Of a DNA stretch of 50,129 bases, positions 34,101-45,339 are shown piece by piece. Each line of letters begins with the position of its first letter. The first letter of the stretch is position 1. The stretch is taken from contig JAQBZB010000026.1 in NCBI GenBank assembly GCA_027622275.1, positions 1 to 50,129 on the forward strand, given 5' to 3'. This DNA is from Planctomycetota bacterium (GTDB lineage Bacteria > Planctomycetota > Planctomycetia > Pirellulales > Pirellulaceae). A program made the translations under genes and the position numbers. Under the pieces are notes generated by a model. The model saw only the letters and a program-made list of their open reading frames with translations. It was not told the origin of the DNA and did not search any database.

Positions 34101-35278
34101 ACGAGCTTCTGTCGTGAAACCTGCTCGCGGAGTTCCAACTCCGAACCGCTCACCGTTAGCTCCTGGCGGCGGATTGGAGACTCGGGAATCTTGTTCGGCG
34201 CACGCTCGTTGATATCCAGCCTTTCTTCAAGTTCAGGGGCCGCGACGTCACTTGTCGCCTGTGCGATTGACGTACTAGGCGTTGGGACTGGCTGGCTCGA
34301 ATTCTTGGGCTCGTCCAGCATCGCGAGCAGGTCTGCTGCGGATTCCTCGGAAGGAGAACTGTCTCGCGTGAGCAATTTTCCCCCACGAAGCCGTCCTTGC
34401 TCAATGCTACTCTCACCAGCACCGTCCGCTGCCGGTACGGAATCAGCGCGTCGAATTGCCGGCACGCCTTCTATCTCGCCTGCCACCCGGCTTGGAAGTT
34501 GGATTTGCCCTCGTGCGGCCCTCGTGGAATGTTCGTTCGTACCTGGCGCTTCGTTACCGGGCTGTCCCTCACGAACTAACGGTCGATTGCCACTCGCCCG
34601 GGGAGCACCCATTGAAGCGGCGTCGATGCGGACTTCTGCCCGTTCAACTTCCGACAAATCGACCTCGGCACGATCCCTGTCCCACGGTGCCTCTGGTTGC
34701 GAAGCCGGCTGCGGATTAAAGATCCTTCCTCCGTACATTACCTCCCCACCGTAGGCGTTTGAATAGTCGGTGTCGTCGAGCGGAGTCCCCAGAGAATGGC
34801 CGGAACCGCCAACTTCGATCTCCTCAAAATCTTCGGGTTGGGAACGTGCTGGTTCCACGGACTCGATGAGGCTAGACTTGCGGCGAGTCGAGTCGGCGAC
34901 ACTTCGTGATGCTTCACGAGCCGATTGGAAGATCGGCAGCAGAAACGGAACTAAAAGGGATGCCGCGATGCCTGTGGCGGCGATCGTGATGATCGCGCGC
35001 CGCCACGATCTGCGTTTCGCAGCAGGCAAGTGATCGGCCAACGCGACCGAGCCGACTGAAGATTGTTCCTGAATCGCGACGCGTTGCGCTTCGGTCAATG
35101 CTGGGCCGGGCTCGGCTTGCAGGCTATCGCCGAACAACGCAGCCGTTTGCCGGATCGATTCGACTTCGGCATGCAACTCCGGCGACGCGGCAAGTGCGAG
35201 TTCGACCTCCGCGTGTTCGGCGTCATCGAGTTCGCCGAGGACGTAGGCCGTCAAGCGTGGGTCGTCGGAGTTGATCAT
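31199..35278 (-). CDS. giant protein: anti-sigma-like N-terminus, VIT, von Willebrand A and DUF2135-like domains
   Basis: From ATG 35278 (GGGAG eight bases upstream) the product has 1359 residues. Residues 1-70 (DDPRLTAYVLGELDDAEHAEV...) have the form of planctomycete anti-sigma domains. A membrane helix lies near 89-112, then a long disordered acidic/Pro-rich region. A VIT domain is at about 420-540 and a vWA domain at about 690-860, with a MIDAS motif DTSLSS and LLSDGAATWGE. A helical-repeat region follows, and a DUF2135-like beta domain (about 1240-1359) ends it. In-frame ATG/GTG codons at 35302/35305 lie in a repeat and are not favoured. It follows the ECF sigma gene, so the N-terminus probably sequesters that sigma on the inner face while the VIT/vWA part works outside. 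Confidence 0.87.
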   Translation of the reverse strand: MINSDDPRLTAYVLGELDDAEHAEVELALAASPELHAEVESIRQTAALFGDSLQAEPGPALTEAQRVAIQEQSSVGSVALADHLPAAKRRSWRRAIITIAATGIAASLLVPFLLPIFQSAREASRSVADSTRRKSSLIESVEPARSQPEDFEEIEVGGSGHSLGTPLDDTDYSNAYGGEVMYGGRIFNPQPASQPEAPWDRDRAEVDLSEVERAEVRIDAASMGAPRASGNRPLVREGQPGNEAPGTNEHSTRAARGQIQLPSRVAGEIEGVPAIRRADSVPAADGAGESSIEQGRLRGGKLLTRDSSPSEESAADLLAMLDEPKNSSQPVPTPSTSIAQATSDVAAPELEERLDINERAPNKIPESPIRRQELTVSGSELELREQVSRQKLVMDAQELAEYAPAAPKQTWRRAQATPNASRLIIGNRDELLMEGMQANVMVDGFRARVLLDLYYFNDRGRQLEGNFKLRLPDDASLYYFAFGESAYEYRPQVDQLASKGFLNGELVRTAGLSPKGILAAREGSWSKVKEARVVPREKAAHAYSETVRRRVDPALVEWSGAGMFNARVFPLMPSKLHRIVVGYDVNLQQVGDDMVYQLDLPEDVAQCMVDLNVSALPGTTADIQPTTRPFVSSGRAYYHFDQIKDSTVELRFSGTGPVLLKGQDPQAGDFFAARVTPKLDGGEMQSGAERATFLVDTSLSSRPDKFNVWLNLMEATLTKNRDTMGQFSVLFFNIDSHWWKEADVDNTTENVDALMTYCHSLSLEGATDLHQALREATSPSWAAKDEDKTAPRDLFLLSDGAATWGEMNVHPLSKSFAAGQTLFAYKTGMAGTSTATLEHLARETGGAVFSIVNEDEVAAAATAHRSRPWKLVDVSMAGGSDLLVAGRPRHIYPGQSLLIVGRGEPDAEVMLKVSRGDEVTHLDVKVERVVESDLAARAYGQVAVGQLEDLGSSLEDVSIAYARHFRVTGKTCSLLMLDSEADYQRFNIKPEDDLFVVRSTPPAGLITKKLDELAAQLADAKAGVVAWLGKLQSTPGFQFELPTALRLVIDRLPQDAFEVEPPRLICKSHERGELPKEFILQLDSGKLEYDSVTTQANLRHEKQGAADGLRTLSSLIEQNPGDPVLTRDVAYSAIEWGLGGQAFPLLRRVASMRPYEPQSYIAMAQCLSDIGHADLAMVYYEVALNAHWHDRYKDIRDIAGVEYLRLLRRIDRGELSSHAPEYATARLESLAGQTPIKQADLVVTMMWNTDRTDVDLHVLEPTGEECFYDHPTTRIGGHVTRDVTEGLGPEMYTLPKAKPGSYKIMANYFGSDANRTKVRTKVYITVYKDFGDKQEQVGKKTVTLSDQKEKRELTTVVIK

Positions 35279-35293
35279 TTCAGGTTCTCCCAA

Positions 35294-35412
35294 AGTAGCC
35301 ATCACGCTCCGCGTGATGAGCCTTGTTCGTTTGAGGTTGACTTGTAGTTGGGCGTATCTTGCCGGTCGACTTGTTCCTGATAAGGCTCATCACGGCGGAG
35401 CGTGATGGCTAC
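35294..35412. repeat. inverted repeat pair between sigma factor and VIT/vWA genes
   Basis: Arms at 35294-35322 and 35384-35412 belong to the same family as the 30-bp arms at 17344-17520; the first has lost one C. The right arm contains the sigma factor's stop codon (TAG at 35409-35411), and the left arm lies just before the VIT/vWA ribosome-binding site. Both known copies stand between two co-directional minus-strand genes. Confidence 0.8.
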
Positions 35413-35927
35413 ATTGTTACTCCCAGCTCCGCGCGAAGCTTTTTGATTGCCGTGTGAATCAGATAGCCGACGTTGCTGACCGATAACTCGGTGACGGCGG
35501 CGATCTCCTTGTAACTCAAGCCGTGCTGAAACTTCAGCCGGACGACTTCGCGTTGGTTTTCCGTCAGCTTGTCGACAAACTCCAGCACGCGCGTCGTCGT
35601 GTCTTGCCGTTCAGCAGCTTCGACCTGATTGGCGTCGCGGTCTTCCTGAAAGCTCGTTTGCTCGGCGGTCATCGTTTTCATGCGTGACTCCTTGCGTCGT
35701 ACATCCAACGCCCGATTCCGACAGACGGTGTACAGCCACTCGACGAGATGCCCATCGAGCTGCTGGCGGTCCTGCTTGCAAAGCCGTAGAAACGTGTCTT
35801 GGGCGACATCGCGGCCGCGCTCCAAATCGCCGGTGATCTGAGCCGCATAGCGCACGAGCGGACGCTCGTATTGTTGGACGACTGAGTTGATCCAGCCGTT
35901 GTTTTCGCTGTGCTCGTTGCTGCTCAT
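35409..35927 (-). CDS. ECF-type RNA polymerase sigma-70 factor
   Basis: The 172-residue protein has sigma region 2 (YERPLVRYAAQITGDLERGRDVAQDTFLRL, LVEWLYTVCRNRALDVRRKE, about residues 19-78). A linker with acidic/Gln-rich residues follows, then region 4 (LTENQREVVRLKFQHGLSYKEIAAVTELSVSNVGYLIHTAIKKLR, about 120-166). It carries no N-terminal region 1. The gene is followed on the same strand by the anti-sigma/VIT/vWA gene, the usual layout of a sigma/anti-sigma pair. The stop TAG is contained in a repeat. An upstream GGACGGA precedes the ATG at 35927. It may autoregulate its operon, but I cannot identify the promoter. Confidence 0.92.
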   Translation of the reverse strand: MSSNEHSENNGWINSVVQQYERPLVRYAAQITGDLERGRDVAQDTFLRLCKQDRQQLDGHLVEWLYTVCRNRALDVRRKESRMKTMTAEQTSFQEDRDANQVEAAERQDTTTRVLEFVDKLTENQREVVRLKFQHGLSYKEIAAVTELSVSNVGYLIHTAIKKLRAELGVTM

Positions 35928-36397
35928 TTCCGTCCGCCAGAGCTGGCCTCAGTCAATAAGACGAAGCAGCCGCCCGCCTCTTAGGTGCAAAATCAAAAAA
36001 ATGCGGCTTGGGGCAATTGTATCGGGAATTCGTCCCCCGCTTACCGGCCGCAGGTTTTGAGAGGGCGAAGCCTTTGAGAGGGCGAAGCCTTTTGGGAGAG
36101 TGCCTTATGGGAGGGCGAAGCTCCCGCTGAGCCGGTTCGGCAGGAGCCTCACCCTCCCGGGAACACACCTCCCCCGGTAACTGCTTATCTGCCGCTCGCC
36201 TAGCGGCCCGCCGCTAAGCTCGCGGCAATCCGTACGGTTTGACTGATCGATGCCCCTGTCACAGCGGTCACAATTGGCGCGTGATGGACACTATTTCGGC
36301 GAATTGGTGATCGCGGCTCTATTCAGCGGCGACTCTGTTTTGCTACCGTCGAGCGTGTGGGGCTTCCTGGTTTTTTCTGCACGCAAAATGGAGCAAT
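35928..36397. other. 470-bp gap with a GC-rich hairpin repeat, no gene seen
   Basis: The region holds three partial units of GGGAGGGCGAAGC and a full hairpin at 36109-36158 (GGGAGGGCGAAGCTCC...GGAGCCTCACCCTCCC). A related palindrome is at 37341-37401. The open stretches on either strand have Arg/Pro/Ala-rich translations without recognisable patterns, so I do not call a gene. It should contain divergent promoters for the sigma gene and the 36398 gene. Confidence 0.55.
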
Positions 36398-37261
36398 ATG
36401 ATGAGACGAGTCGACAAGATCGGTCCCTTGGGAGCATTGCCGGTGTGTGTTGTGCTGTTGGCCTCGAGTGTCACTTGTGCGGAAACAAAGGCTCCGGCGA
36501 CGATTGTTTCGCCGCAAGTGGACACTATCGTCGGACGCGAGATGGAAGTTGTCTTCGAGACAACGGCACCCGGAGTTCCGCTCCTGCTGGTGACTGCGGA
36601 AGGAGAGACTGTCGAGTGGTGGGTACAACCGCTGGCGAAGACGACCGAGCCAGGGCGGCATGTCGTTGCGGCTCACTTCGGCAATGCGAAGACGCCGCAA
36701 GGGAAACCATTTCAGGTGTTGGTCTTGATGGCACCCAATGAGCGGACTGCCGAAATCATGGCCAAGCAGCAAGTCTTCTCGCAGTTGCCAAAGGGATTCG
36801 TCATGTCGAAGCCGATCCGCGTGTTGCGCAAGTTCGAGGCGGAGGCGACCGACGAACGCGCCGCGGCATCGACAACCGCAAACGCCGTGGAGCCGGTTGC
36901 CGCCGAGATCGTGCGACTTGAGAACCACGCACGTGTCGCCCGCCGGCAAGAAGTGCATGGCAGGCTGCGCGGGCCGGTCGATCCGGTGATCTTGGTCCGT
37001 GCGGCCGCGGACGGCATGTGGTGGGTGCAAGACCGCGTTCAGCGTAATGCCGGCGGCGAGTTTACCGTGCTGGTCCGCTTCGGCAATGAAAAGACGCCCG
37101 CGGGGAGCGAGTTCCACATGCTTGCCGTCACGCCTCGGTCGAGTTCGGACGCGGCGTTGTTCAACGTCGGCGATAGCCTCAAGGAACTGCCGAAGGACGC
37201 CATCGTGTCAAAGCAAATGACCTTGGTGCTGAACTCGGACGAAGCAACCGGCGCGGAGTAG
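36398..37261 (+). CDS. exported protein with two tandem copies of one beta-type domain
   Basis: The 287-residue protein has a signal peptide (cleavage near TCA-E). Two repeats of about 110 residues follow. Repeat 1 ends in HFGNAKTPQGKPFQVLVL, FSQLPKGFVMSKPIRVLRK; repeat 2 ends in RFGNEKTPAGSEFHMLAV, LKELPKDAIVSKQMTLVLN. Shared Trp pairs (VEWWVQPL, MWWVQDRV) suggest ligand or surface binding. A Thr/Ala-rich linker of about 20 residues joins the copies. I do not recognise the family. Two ATGs (36398, 36401) are possible; the second has GGAG seven bases upstream. Confidence 0.75.
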   Translation: MMRRVDKIGPLGALPVCVVLLASSVTCAETKAPATIVSPQVDTIVGREMEVVFETTAPGVPLLLVTAEGETVEWWVQPLAKTTEPGRHVVAAHFGNAKTPQGKPFQVLVLMAPNERTAEIMAKQQVFSQLPKGFVMSKPIRVLRKFEAEATDERAAASTTANAVEPVAAEIVRLENHARVARRQEVHGRLRGPVDPVILVRAAADGMWWVQDRVQRNAGGEFTVLVRFGNEKTPAGSEFHMLAVTPRSSSDAALFNVGDSLKELPKDAIVSKQMTLVLNSDEATGAE

Positions 37262-37340
37262 GCGAGAGCGGCGAGGTCCGAGCAATATTCATTCTTCGCA
37301 CGACGGCCTCGGAGGGCAGGGCTTTCCCGATTCGAGTTTT

Positions 37341-37401
37341 GGGAGGGCGAGGCTCCTGCCGAGCCATCCGGGGAAAGGCTCGGCGGGAGCCTCGCCCTCC
37401 C
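37341..37401. repeat. GC-rich palindrome, 25-bp arms with one mismatch
   Basis: Arms 37341-37365 (GGGAGGGCGAGGCTCCTGCC...) and 37377-37401 pair at 24 of 25 positions. It lies between the 3' ends of the two-repeat exported protein gene and the truncated CehA-like pseudogene, and is related to the hairpin at 36109-36158. Confidence 0.75.
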
Positions 37402-37437
37402 AACTCGCGCTCCAGGAATTAGTTTGTCCACACTTTC

Positions 37438-38370
37438 TTAGTACAGACGCACGTTCATCTGACGTGCGAACGGATCGTGATCGATGTGTGCATTGTGATC
37501 CGTAGCGATCGGCAACTCGATCCCTGCCGCGGCAATCGTGATCATTCGCTCCTGAACAGTTGCATCCCCGTGGCCGGAGTGAGTCCGCGTGTGAACGTGC
37601 GTATCACACGCGATATCGCCGTCGGTCGGAACTTCGCGTCGGATCGAAAGCATTCGGCTGAACGTCTCGCCAGCTTCGATCGTGAACACCACCACCTCGT
37701 CGATCGAGTACTCGAAACCGCGTCCGGCAATCACCTTGTACGAACCGGCGGGCAATCCAAAAGTTGCCAGGCCGGTCGACGTGTAAACGATTCCCGGCCG
37801 AACGGCCAGATAATCGTTGGATTCACAACCAGGAGTCTGTAGTGCGCCGGAATCATTCAGAATCGTGATGCGACACGGAATCGGCTACCGCGAATCCGAA
37901 TCGACCACCGAAACGCCAACGGTCGCTTCCTCCAGAAGCCGCGAGACCGGTCGATCGTCGATCCAGATCTCGCCCACGCGAACATCGTCGCTGTTGTCGC
38001 CCTGTTGCTGAACGAGCAGCTGATTTGCTCCGTCGACAAGTGTCCTGGCGGGAACGTCAAAATAGACGACCATGTCGTTCTCGTCGATTTGCAACTCGCC
38101 GAGTTCCGTCCCATTCCAACGCACCTTCCACGTCTGTTTCACGTCTTGCTGACGCAATCGAAGCGTTGCGGGCTGGGCGTTCGAGTCGGCGTCGAACGTC
38201 AGGTCCAGGGTGGTTGCCTCGGGCACGGCAGCAAAATCGGTCCATTCCCGCCCCGCGCCGACGCGCAGGTGCTGCATCCGCTCGGTGACAACCGTCCGCT
38301 CGGCGGACACATTCGAGCAGGCGGCACAGAAGAACAACGAGACGACCAAGACGTGGCGGAAGAGCGACAT
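37438..38370 (-). pseudogene. CehA/McbA-like PHP hydrolase remnant, in-frame TAG and lost 3' end
   Basis: From the ATG at 38370 the frame encodes a signal peptide (cleavage near VSA-E) and a beta domain of about 130 residues, then stops at TAG 37885-37887 after SVVDSDSR. The same frame continues at once with PIPCRITILNDSG, a carboxypeptidase-regulatory-like strand set (TFGLPAGSYKVIAGRGF), and the first PHP motif CDTHVHTRTHSGHGD followed by IELPIATDHN. It ends at TAA 37438 after MNVRLY, long before the domain would be complete. Intact relatives, such as the one at 9375-11912, are several hundred residues longer. I therefore read two lesions: a nonsense codon and a 3' truncation next to a palindromic repeat. 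TAG is an ordinary stop elsewhere in this window. Confidence 0.8.
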
Positions 38371-38593
38371 CGAATGCTCCTGGCGTTGAATTACGAGTGT
38401 TATCGCGCGCTCGGCAGGTGACGAACGGCGTGCGCCTAATTATGCTGACAATTCGCCATCAACAGCAAGCTGCCGAACTCGAAGCGAGCATCGTTGGAAC
38501 GACACATGGCCTCGCCGCTGATCCGGCGAGGTAATTTGGCGAAAATCTCCCGCTTCTTCGGACCACAACGATAAGTCGAGATTGTTCGCCTAA

Positions 38594-42148
<3,555 letters not shown>

Positions 42149-42298
42149 CGCCCGGGGTCTGCGAGTTTTCGGAGCCGATGCACTCGCCGTGACATAGAAT
42201 CCGGATCCCGCGACAAAGAAATGGGATTGCAGCGAGGTATCACCACCCTAGAATACGGCTTGAAACACTTCTGACGCAGCCCCGGGAGACTTCACACA

Positions 42299-42478
42299 GT
42301 GCTGACTGAATCGCAAGTAGAACGCAGTTTTCGAAAGCTGATCAACGCTCAGGGACTCATCACGGAGACGTTCGACAAAGCCGAGGAGTTGCTGGAAGAA
42401 CTTCGCCCCGAAAGCCCCCTTCGCCATCGGCTCTGTTCCGAGCTGGATGAGCTTCGCGACATTGCGCCGTCGGAGTAA
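42299..42478 (+). CDS. small 59-residue charged protein
   Basis: A GTG start with GGGAG ten bases upstream opens a frame of 59 residues beginning MLTESQVERSFRKLINAQG and ending ELRDIAPSE. The product is highly helical and acidic, with a Leu/Glu pattern (KAEELLEELRPESPL) typical of a small helical bundle or adaptor. It lies 150 bases after the acyl-AMP ligase fusion gene and just before a strong hairpin, so it probably shares its transcript. I do not recognise the family. Confidence 0.6.
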   Translation: MLTESQVERSFRKLINAQGLITETFDKAEELLEELRPESPLRHRLCSELDELRDIAPSE

Positions 42479-42506
42479 TCGCCGACGCGGCCGAGTCGAA
42501 AGAGAT

Positions 42507-42543
42507 AACCGTGAGAGGCTGAAGGCAAAGCTCTCTCACGGTT
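42507..42543. terminator. hairpin terminator between convergent genes
   Basis: AACCGTGAGAG (42507-42517) pairs perfectly with CTCTCACGGTT (42533-42543) around a 15-base loop. It follows the small gene on the plus strand and the BBP7-like gene on the minus strand, where the flanking bases read TATCTCTTTCG. It probably works in both directions. Confidence 0.7.
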
Positions 42544-42572
42544 CTTATGGGTTTGCCGGATCGATCGGACAC

Positions 42573-43826
42573 TCAGCGCCGGAAGTCGATTCCGAATGTC
42601 GTTCCGAACAGCGTCACGTGCTCGTCGTTCGCGTTGATGTTATTCCCACGTCCAATGCCTTTCCCGAACTCCGTAAAGGTGATTCCGACTCGGATCGCGA
42701 CGTCGCGAGTCACTTCATACGCGGCCTGTGCCCGGACTTCGCCACCGAACACTAATTCCGTCGCGTTGGCGTTACTGAACGTGTTTCTCAGGAAGACCCC
42801 CTCTGGTGCTTCATCCGTACCCGTCGCGTCGTAGAAAGTCAGCTCTGACGCTAACAGCGTCTGTTGGAATTGGAAGTTCGAGAACAGGAAGGCACGAATC
42901 TCACCGGACAAGTTCCAGCGCCCTTTGTGCTTATACCATCTGGCTCCGAACTGTCCGCCAACCATGTGGTTATCGAAGCGCGAGGTCAGTTGGTCGAATT
43001 GTTCGTTTTGAAGGTCGCCTGGATCAATCGTCAGCGGTGGCACCTGACCAACCGGAACCCCCAAATCCGTAATTCGAGTGTAAGTATCCTGTTCCCAAAA
43101 GTCTTGATACTTGATGTAGCGGAAGCCAAAAAATGGTTCGAAGTGACTGCCGTAGTGGAGCGGCTTCCAGCGGAAGGACTTGTTGAGCTCGAAGCTTGAC
43201 AGATCCGCGACATTAACGCTGTCGCGAATGAAGTACCTTCGATCCTGCGAGAGGACATTGTTCATGTCGCTTCGCGGAACTCCCTGATTGGCAATCGCGT
43301 TGGCACCACCACCACCACCTCCGCCACCACCTCCGCCACGAAGATCGACATTGTCTGGATCGCCGTTGATCACGTCGGCTGTCTGCAAGAGGTTCACGCG
43401 TTCTGCTTCGGTGACGTTGTAGTAGTTCGGACCATTAATGTGCCAGAGTTCGCCAAACCAACCGTGGTTTTCAGGGCTCATGTAGCCAACCGTGAAGCGA
43501 TTGCCCCACGTAAAGTCGCCCTCGGTATGTGTCGGCTCGGCTTCGGGCCGCGTCATGTAGATGTACAGGCGATCGGCCGCTCCGAACCAGCCGGTAGTCG
43601 GCTCGGGTCCGCCGCCAAACTCGCCGAATTCGGCGGGTGCGAAAAACTGAAAGTCGTGTGGAAACGCGGTCGTATCCACAAACGGGTGCCAGAGATCGGG
43701 ATTGTTACCGTCCGGGTCGATAACCGGCAGGCCCCGATGTATCTCGTGCTGCGCATGGAGTTGCGGAACCAGCAAGGAGAGAGCAACGATTGTTGCGAGG
43801 GACGCGGTGATTTGGCGTAGCGACAT
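42573..43826 (-). CDS. BBP7-like outer-membrane beta-barrel protein
   Basis: The 417-residue protein has a signal peptide (cleavage near LHA-Q). The mature part alternates short strands rich in aromatic residues (WFGAADRLYIYMTRPEAEP, FEPFFGFRYIKYQDFWEQDTYTR, GARWYKHKGRWNLSGEIRAFLFSNF) and ends in FGIDFRR. This layout matches the BBP7 family of planctomycete outer-membrane proteins. A run of ten or more glycines near residue 165 comes from a GGN tract at about 43303-43339. Function unknown; surface localisation is likely. Confidence 0.8.
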   Translation of the reverse strand: MSLRQITASLATIVALSLLVPQLHAQHEIHRGLPVIDPDGNNPDLWHPFVDTTAFPHDFQFFAPAEFGEFGGGPEPTTGWFGAADRLYIYMTRPEAEPTHTEGDFTWGNRFTVGYMSPENHGWFGELWHINGPNYYNVTEAERVNLLQTADVINGDPDNVDLRGGGGGGGGGGGANAIANQGVPRSDMNNVLSQDRRYFIRDSVNVADLSSFELNKSFRWKPLHYGSHFEPFFGFRYIKYQDFWEQDTYTRITDLGVPVGQVPPLTIDPGDLQNEQFDQLTSRFDNHMVGGQFGARWYKHKGRWNLSGEIRAFLFSNFQFQQTLLASELTFYDATGTDEAPEGVFLRNTFSNANATELVFGGEVRAQAAYEVTRDVAIRVGITFTEFGKGIGRGNNINANDEHVTLFGTTFGIDFRR

Positions 43827-44311
43827 GACTTTCTTCCACCCTTGACGGTGACGATGTAACGGTCACGATTGCATGAACTCGTCTGCGCGATAGACGATGC
43901 TCGTGACGGTGTTATCGGAAATGCGTGTCACAGAAGTTGAGTAAGAAAGGCAACCCTTGCCGAGAAATCCGATAGTACCGGTCGTCGGGGGAACGCTAGC
44001 AACCGCGTCAAGAAATAAAAGCGGCCTTCACAGGTGGGGCAGAAACCTATGAAGGCCGCAGGAATCGCTTTCGCAGGTGGGGCAGAAACCTGCGAAAGCT
44101 GAAGGGAATCAGGTACCTGACGCCGGTTATTATTGCCGATCCAGAGGGGATTGCAATGCACGACGAGCTGGAATTCCGCAAATAGTTTCCGCCCCCTCCA
44201 ACAGGCGAATTGAATTGCTCTCGCTACCTGAGAGCATATACTTCGGTAATGTTTTCCCACACGCAAGTCGTGTGGATTCTCTCGACGCGCCCAACAACAG
44301 AGGCGATACCA
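43827..44311. other. 485-bp gap between divergent genes with two hairpins
   Basis: Apart from the paired hairpins at 44022-44099 I see no coding signal. The gap must hold divergent promoters for the BBP7-like and TraB-like genes. An in-frame extension of the TraB-like gene back to 44210 has no export signal at its start and is not favoured. Confidence 0.5.
44022..44099. repeat. two tandem hairpins sharing the loop GGGGCAGAA
   Basis: Hairpin one pairs CGGCCTTCA (44022-44030) with TGAAGGCCG (44050-44058). Hairpin two pairs GCTTTCGCAGGT (44067-44078) with ACCTGCGAAAGC (44088-44099), twelve perfect pairs. Both share the sequence AGGTGGGGCAGAAACCT at the tip although the stems differ, which suggests selection on the loop. 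Confidence 0.7.
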
Positions 44312-45211
44312 ATGTCCGTCAAGCAATTTCGAACGTCAGTAGCTGCCATCTGCCTCGCGTGCTTCGTTTCAAGCGTCTTGGCCGATCAGCCAGCGGACAA
44401 AGCGGAACAAGACTTTCTGCGACTTCGCCGTAGTGAAGCCAACGAACTGGTGGCGCTCGAGACGGCCATCGCAAGCTACCAAAAGACCGACCAAGGCGAA
44501 CAGATCCTTGTCGATCTGATCGGAGCCGTCCACATCGCCGACAAGCGGTACTACGACGAGTTGAATAAGGCGTTCGAGACTTACGATATTGTGCTTTACG
44601 AATTGGTCGCGCCGCGAAACACAACGCCGACACCAGGCGCACGCTCGGCAAATCCGGTCAGCTTCCTGCAGTTGACGATGAAGAACATCCTATCACTGCA
44701 ATTCCAATTGGACTGCATCGACTACAGCAAGAAAAACTTCGTCCACGCCGACATGACGCCCGAAGAGTTCGCCGAGAGCATGGACCAACGCGGTGAAAGC
44801 ATGATGCAGATGTTTCTGCGGATGTTCGGGCAAAGTATCGCCATGCAGTCCCGAGATCCGGCGCGCAACGGCGACGCACAACTCTTCGCCGCGTTATTTG
44901 CCAAGCCGGAAGTCCGTGCGTTAAGTCTCAAGCGAATCATGGCCGAGCAGTTCGAAGACATGGAGGCGGCGACGGCTGTTCTCGATGGTCCCGAAGGTTC
45001 GACGATCGTCACCGAACGGAACAAAGCAGCTCTCCGCGTCCTGAAGCAACAGCTCGAAGCGGGACATGCGCGCATTGCTATCTTCTATGGCGCCGCGCAC
45101 CTCCCCGATATGGAAGAGCGGCTCGCGGCCGACTTCCAACTGAAGCGTACCGGGACGAAGTGGCTCACCGCTTGGGATCTCTCAACCGATGATCCCGCCG
45201 CGAGCGAGTAG
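44312..45211 (+). CDS. TraB/GumN-like exported protein
   Basis: From the ATG at 44312 (AGAGG seven bases upstream) the 299-residue product begins with a signal peptide ending near VLA-D. The TraB/TIKI pattern is visible: IGAVHIADKRYYDELNKAF at the start of the domain and IFYGAAHLPDMEERL at the end, the two GxxH blocks of the family, with an acidic residue in IVLYELVAP. Eukaryotic TIKI relatives are metalloproteases; bacterial ones are mostly uncharacterised. A frame extension upstream to 44210 adds 34 residues before the signal and is not favoured. Confidence 0.8.
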   Translation: MSVKQFRTSVAAICLACFVSSVLADQPADKAEQDFLRLRRSEANELVALETAIASYQKTDQGEQILVDLIGAVHIADKRYYDELNKAFETYDIVLYELVAPRNTTPTPGARSANPVSFLQLTMKNILSLQFQLDCIDYSKKNFVHADMTPEEFAESMDQRGESMMQMFLRMFGQSIAMQSRDPARNGDAQLFAALFAKPEVRALSLKRIMAEQFEDMEAATAVLDGPEGSTIVTERNKAALRVLKQQLEAGHARIAIFYGAAHLPDMEERLAADFQLKRTGTKWLTAWDLSTDDPAASE

Positions 45212-45339
45212 CCGCGCGACGCGAGTCGTCGTCCCCCGGCGTGACGCTTCCTTTACAGCGTCGCGATGATTCGACATACTGGTTCCGCGCGTCGTCAATG
45301 CCCTATCGCACCGCGATCGAACTGCGAGAAACAAGTCGA

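Noticed and set aside
35300-35305. ATG/GTG within the repeat as start of the VIT/vWA gene
   Set aside because: ATG at 35278 has a better ribosome site and gives the usual DDPRLTAY anti-sigma start.
35953-36168. 71-codon minus-strand frame in the gap upstream of the sigma gene
   Set aside because: Consists mainly of GC-rich hairpin repeat; no ribosome site or conserved pattern.
37885-37887. TAG as a pyrrolysine codon
   Set aside because: TAG ends intact genes in this window and the gene is truncated anyway, so decay is simpler.
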